Part shown: piece by piece, positions 5,380 to 8,045 of the stretch
How positions within the stretch are numbered: the stretch's first letter is position 1
Layout of the letters: each line of letters starts with the position of its first letter
NCBI GenBank assembly: GCA_945873015.1
Contig: CAMCBY010000175.1
Span: 1 to 8,045 of the forward strand
Source: Klebsiella pneumoniae
Lineage (GTDB): Bacteria; Pseudomonadota; Gammaproteobacteria; Ga0077536
Length of the DNA stretch: 8,045 nt
Reading direction: 5' to 3'
Made by a program: the position numbers and the translations under genes
The notes under the pieces: generated by a model
Told to the model about the DNA's origin: nothing
The model's database searches: none
Seen by the model: the letters and a program-made list of their open reading frames with translations, nothing else

Positions 5380-7179
5380 CGCCGGCAGGATCTCGAACAG
5401 TCGCGCGAGGGGTTCTTTGACGCCATTGCGTACTATCAGTTGTTCGGCCAGCAACTTCAGGCGCGGCGGAAACGGCGTGCGCACTTCCATCAACTCGTGA
5501 CGCAGGCCGACATGGGCGGCGCAGTGCGGCCAACATGACGAGCGTTGTGCGCGGGTCGGATCGTCGGCGCGCTGAACCAGCAGATAGCGCACATAGGGCG
5601 CATCGCGCAGCAACTGCGCAACGCTGCCGCCCATCAACTGCTCGACCAGCACGAGCTTGCGTTCGTGTTGCGGAGTCAGAATGAAGTTGTCCGCCAGTAC
5701 GCTGCAGGCCGAATGGAAAGTGATGTAGTGGCCACTGTCGTGCTCGGTCAGCACGATACCGGGCGCCTGTTCACAGCGTGTTCCAAGCTCGAGATAGATA
5801 CCGCGCAGCAGTTGATAACTGATATCGCCGCCCGCTGTCAGCTGCACGTGCAGGCGCAACAGGCCGGGAACTTGCGCCGCCAGCATCAGAGCAGCGAACA
5901 GCGCGAGCGCGGCGCGGCGATGGCGTGGCGGTGTGTAGTGTGCGAACAGCACACAAGGCGCAAGCCACAGTACGAAGCCACCGAAGTAGGCGAGTCGTGC
6001 CTGAAACAAGGTGAGCGCCGCGCCAAACACACTCATCACAGCAAAATGCAGCGCGGCCGGGTGGAAGTGCGTTTTCAGGCGCCACAGCAGTCCCATCAGC
6101 AATAGTGGCAGCAGCCACAACACTGCCGAATAACGTTCGTTCAACAGCGCAAAGTCACCCTGCACCAGCATCTGCGGGATGCTTATCGCTTCGTGGATAC
6201 GATCGAGCACGGCCAGGTTTGCACTGAGGAAACCGGCGCCGAGCCCGATCTGAGGCACCAATGGCAACAGCGCGAGCAAGCCCAGCGCGAGGCCGAGCAA
6301 GACATTGCGCCGCGTCGGCGCGCACCAACGCATCCATAACACGCTGGCGGCCGTGCCCGCCGCAATATAGAGGTGAAACCAGGAATGCAGGGTGTAGCTG
6401 AACATGCCGAGCCGAAACGGCGTCGATGGCAACAACATGAGCAAGGTGCTGAGCAGCAGCGCCGCCGCAAACTGCAATGAAGTGTCCGCCGGTAAGGTGC
6501 GCCGCCACCACAGCACGGCCAAGGTCGCGAGCACCGGCACTTGCACGATGAAATCGCCGTTATGAAATGCCGGCGCCATGCCCAGCACCACACCCAGCCA
6601 GCGGGCCGCGCTGCGCGAGTCGAGGGCGTTACACCAGCGCAGTCCGCAGTACAGCGTGCCGAGCACAAAGAACTGTTCGACATAATGATGATCGAGCATG
6701 CCCACACGGTGCAGATCGCGGGTCAGATGAGCGAGTGCGAAGCTCAGTGTGGCGATGACCTGCAGGCCGAATGAGAGCTGCAATTGACGCGCGCAGCCGA
6801 TCACCAGCGCGGTACTGATACATACCGCCAGCGGCGCGATCCAGGCGAGCACTGCCAGCGGTTGCAGGGTCGGGGCGAGCGTCAGCACCCCTTTGGCGAG
6901 CGCCGCGACCAGCATGTCGTAAGCCCACGGCCACGTTACCCAACTGCCTTCAGGGGCGTGTATGTGCGGGTCGAACTGCAGCAACTGCCAGGGCGCGGCG
7001 AGCGCCGCCAGCATACGTCTCGCGTGATAGAAAGAATCGTGATCGGCCGGGATGTAGACACCATCGATGAGCGCTGCCGACAGGCCCTGGCGCGCGAGCA
7101 GGAAAGCGAGCATGCTCGCCGCCAACCACAGCAACACAGTGGCGCGATGCGCTATCGGCGCGGTAGGGACGGACATCAT
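5371..7179 (-). CDS. STT3/PglB-like GT-C membrane glycosyltransferase with altered WWDxG motif
   Basis: A 602-residue protein with about 12-13 hydrophobic segments followed by a soluble region from about 445, the layout of oligosaccharyltransferase catalytic subunits. STT3-like marks: ADHDSFYHARR (45-55) in the first loop, with D46 and D48 where the metal/donor-binding DxD-type motif lies; PEGSWVTWPWAYDML (76-90), like the STT3 stretch leading into TM2; DHHYVEQFF (163-171), matching the DHHxxE motif of archaeal and bacterial STT3; and DRIHEAIS (326-333), perhaps the remnant of the TIxE loop. In the C-terminal domain, TEHDSGHYI (478-486) aligns with WWDxG, but both Trp are replaced (Glu-His) while Asp and Gly remain. 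It probably transfers a sugar or glycan from a polyprenyl donor, but N-glycosylation of Asn sequons is doubtful. Start: tandem ATGs at 7179 and 7176, no clear Shine-Dalgarno; an upstream GTG at 7317 would add an unlikely 46-residue leader. Convergent with the glycosyltransferase ending at 5364. Confidence 0.75.
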   Translation of the reverse strand: MMSVPTAPIAHRATVLLWLAASMLAFLLARQGLSAALIDGVYIPADHDSFYHARRMLAALAAPWQLLQFDPHIHAPEGSWVTWPWAYDMLVAALAKGVLTLAPTLQPLAVLAWIAPLAVCISTALVIGCARQLQLSFGLQVIATLSFALAHLTRDLHRVGMLDHHYVEQFFVLGTLYCGLRWCNALDSRSAARWLGVVLGMAPAFHNGDFIVQVPVLATLAVLWWRRTLPADTSLQFAAALLLSTLLMLLPSTPFRLGMFSYTLHSWFHLYIAAGTAASVLWMRWCAPTRRNVLLGLALGLLALLPLVPQIGLGAGFLSANLAVLDRIHEAISIPQMLVQGDFALLNERYSAVLWLLPLLLMGLLWRLKTHFHPAALHFAVMSVFGAALTLFQARLAYFGGFVLWLAPCVLFAHYTPPRHRRAALALFAALMLAAQVPGLLRLHVQLTAGGDISYQLLRGIYLELGTRCEQAPGIVLTEHDSGHYITFHSACSVLADNFILTPQHERKLVLVEQLMGGSVAQLLRDAPYVRYLLVQRADDPTRAQRSSCWPHCAAHVGLRHELMEVRTPFPPRLKLLAEQLIVRNGVKEPLARLFEILPATP

Positions 7180-7346
7180 GCGTGACGCGGCGGCATGCAG
7201 TGGCGTTCGACAGGCGTTGATGAAAGGACTGCATGGTAAGGGAAAACTGCTGCCCCGCGCGCCTTGACCGCGCTGAGGGCCGCCGCTAACGTGCGTCAGC
7301 CGCCACGTTTGCGGCACCGACCAACGCCACCCGCGAGGAACCGCCC
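7180..7346. other. Divergent intergenic region, STT3-like gene / PPOX-type gene
   Basis: 167 bases between two divergent starts, so promoters for both must lie here or in the gene ends. A candidate for the rightward gene is listed separately. For the leftward gene I see only a weak -10-like ATGGTA (7233-7238; TACCAT on the minus strand) with no fitting -35. Confidence 0.5.
7264..7292 (+). promoter_or_regulatory. Possible sigma70-like promoter for the PPOX-type gene
   Basis: TTGACC (7264-7269, 5 of 6 to the -35 consensus), 17-base spacer, TAACGT (7287-7292, only 3 of 6 to the -10 consensus). The transcript would start about 45 bases before the ATG at 7347. The weak -10 makes this tentative. 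Confidence 0.3.
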
Positions 7347-7748
7347 ATGGCCGCTACCATTCCGGAAAATTTCCACGATTTGCTCACCACCAAAATCACC
7401 TTCGCCCATCTCGGCACCGTCATGAAGAACGGCACGCCGCAGGTCACGCCGATCTGGTTCAGCTACGATGGCAAACAGATTCTGCTGAATTCGGCCAAGG
7501 GCCGCGTCAAGGACAAAAACATGCGCGCCCGGCCGCACGTGGCGTTGTCGATACTCGACCCCGACAACGCCTATCGTTACATCCAGATCATTGGCGAGAT
7601 CACCGAGATAACCGAGCAGGGCGGCGATGCCCATATCGACTCGCTGGCCAAAAAATACCTCGGCCAGGACAGCTATCCGTTCCGCCAGCCGGGTGAAGTG
7701 CGGGTGATCTATAAAGTCACGCCGAGCAAAGTGCAAACCATGGGCTGA
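7347..7748 (+). CDS. PPOX/FDOR split-barrel family protein (FMN- or F420-binding)
   Basis: A 133-residue single-domain protein of the pyridoxamine 5'-phosphate oxidase-like split-barrel superfamily, close in layout to the group annotated as PPOX class F420-dependent oxidoreductases. Visible marks: strand pair FAHLGTVMKNGTPQVTPIWFSYDG (19-42), ILLNSAKGRVKDKNMRARPHVALSIL (45-70) with the basic K51/R53/K55/K57 region that usually contacts the cofactor phosphate, then YRYIQIIGEITEI (77-89). The C-terminal half is helical, with IDSLAKKYLGQDSYPF (97-112), and closes with a last strand VRVIYKVTPSKVQTMG. Length is normal for the family. GAGGA at 7335-7339, seven bases from the ATG, supports the start. 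It is cytoplasmic and expected to be a homodimer with the cofactor at the interface. The sequence alone does not settle F420 versus FMN; heme or biliverdin-related relatives also exist. A strong hairpin lies five bases after the stop. Confidence 0.85.
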   Translation: MAATIPENFHDLLTTKITFAHLGTVMKNGTPQVTPIWFSYDGKQILLNSAKGRVKDKNMRARPHVALSILDPDNAYRYIQIIGEITEITEQGGDAHIDSLAKKYLGQDSYPFRQPGEVRVIYKVTPSKVQTMG

Positions 7749-7753
7749 TGTTT

Positions 7754-7781
7754 TGCAGGTGCGAATTCATTCGCACCTGCA
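7754..7781 (+). terminator. Strong 12-bp hairpin after the PPOX-type gene
   Basis: TGCAGGTGCGAA (7754-7765), loop TTCA (7766-7769), TTCGCACCTGCA (7770-7781): a perfect 12-bp stem with a tetraloop, beginning five bases after the stop. T4 precedes it and another T4 comes only at 7797-7800, so it lacks the immediate U-tract of a classical terminator. Its position still makes transcript end formation or protection its likeliest role. Confidence 0.6.
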
Positions 7782-7801
7782 GACGCCGTCGTCACCTTTT
7801 C

Positions 7802-7886
7802 TGTGGGTCAGACTTTAGTCTGACACTGCAAGGCGCATTGTGGCTCTTGGCATCGGGCCAAGTGTCAGACTGAAGTCTGACCCACA
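7802..7886. repeat. REPIN-like element: nested inverted repeat of two REP-type palindromes
   Basis: Arms 7802-7827 and 7861-7886 are 26-bp inverted repeats with one mismatch (T7816, a G-U wobble in RNA), separated by 33 bases. Each arm is itself a palindrome: GTCAGACT-TT-AGTCTGAC (7807-7824) and GTCAGACT-GA-AGTCTGAC (7864-7881). Both outer ends read TGTGGGTCAGAC inward. The spacer holds a further stem CTTGGC/GCCAAG (7846-7851 with 7857-7862) that competes with the last two bases of the right arm. Two REP-type palindromes in opposite orientation with a short spacer, sitting between convergent genes, is the known build of a REPIN, mobilised in trans by a RAYT transposase. No RAYT gene and no clear target-site duplication are in the window. 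Alternatives: a small MITE, or a bidirectional terminator. Confidence 0.75.
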
Positions 7887-7900
7887 ATTGTCAACGACAC

Positions 7901-8045
7901 TCAGTCGCGCGTGACCCGCCAGCACCGGTGCGGCGGGCGACGCTTGAAATCTTCAGGCACGGTGCGGGCGGTGATCTCTTCGAACTGCGCGAGCGCTGCT
8001 ACTTCCGGGTCGAGCTTGAAGTCTTGACGATTATTCGAGAAATAC
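7901..8045 (-). CDS. C-terminal 47 codons of an unrecognised protein (runs off right edge)
   Basis: The minus strand is open from the window edge to a TGA at 7901-7903. The translation is hydrophilic and has the codon texture of a real gene (third positions rich in G/C): it starts YFSNNRQDFKLDPE, continues with a short helix-like stretch (VAALAQFEEITARTV) and ends in a basic tail PEDFKRRPPHRCWRVTRD. I recognise no domain. It is convergent with the PPOX-type gene, and its stop lies 14 bases from the REPIN-like element. The start and most of the protein are outside the window. Confidence 0.55.
   Translation of the reverse strand, partial: YFSNNRQDFKLDPEVAALAQFEEITARTVPEDFKRRPPHRCWRVTRD

Noticed and set aside
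5545..6105. A 186-codon plus-strand frame opposite the STT3-like gene
   Set aside because: Gln/Arg/His-rich shadow of the membrane protein, with no ribosome binding site or motif.
7180..7317. N-terminal extension of the STT3-like protein from a GTG at 7317
   Set aside because: It adds 46 residues with no family resemblance ahead of the first membrane segment and overlaps the promoter region of the divergent gene; the tandem ATG at 7179/7176 is a better start.
7889..7894. Perfect TTGACA on the minus strand next to the repeat element
   Set aside because: No -10-like hexamer at 16-18 bases, and a promoter here would fire into the convergent gene's 3' end.
7749..7900. Possible CRISPR or tandem array
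   Set aside because: The repeated unit occurs only twice and in inverted orientation; there is no series of direct repeats with spacers.

Overview
The window is high-GC DNA (roughly 60-65% G+C by eye) with bacterial gene density. The mix of genes suggests an environmental Gammaproteobacterium: an MltD-type lytic transglycosylase lipoprotein with a good lipobox and LysM domain, a Baeyer-Villiger-type flavin monooxygenase, and a REP-doublet (REPIN-like) palindrome between convergent genes. That assignment is inferred from gene content and repeat style only; there is no marker gene here.

Layout, left to right. (1) 1-430, minus: N-terminal 143 codons of an aldo/keto reductase running off the left edge. 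(2) 431-734: divergent intergenic region with a palindrome cluster and a possible sigma70-like promoter facing right. (3) 735-2201, plus: FAD/NADPH-dependent monooxygenase of the Baeyer-Villiger group, followed by a strong GC hairpin. (4) 2304-3872, plus: membrane-bound lytic murein transglycosylase lipoprotein with C-terminal LysM. (5) 3907-5364, plus: multi-spanning GT-C type membrane glycosyltransferase, 34 bp downstream of (4) and probably co-transcribed. (6) 5371-7179, minus: a second GT-C protein, recognisably STT3/PglB-like but with a changed catalytic-region motif, convergent with (5) with only 6 bp between the stop codons. (7) 7180-7346: divergent promoter region. (8) 7347-7748, plus: small PPOX/FDOR-type split-barrel flavin (or F420) protein. 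(9) 7749-7900: convergent intergenic region holding a 12-bp-stem hairpin and an 85-bp REPIN-like nested palindrome. (10) 7901-8045, minus: C-terminal 47 codons of an unrecognised protein running off the right edge.

Functionally, the left part (aldo/keto reductase and monooxygenase, divergent) fits oxidation and reduction of carbonyl compounds. The centre is cell-envelope work: peptidoglycan cleavage plus two polytopic glycosyltransferases that would use lipid-linked sugar donors on the periplasmic side. The right end is a redox protein and a repeat element. No defence system, CRISPR array, transposase or RNA gene was found. The items most worth a second look are the REPIN-like element and the STT3-like protein lacking the WWDxG tryptophans.
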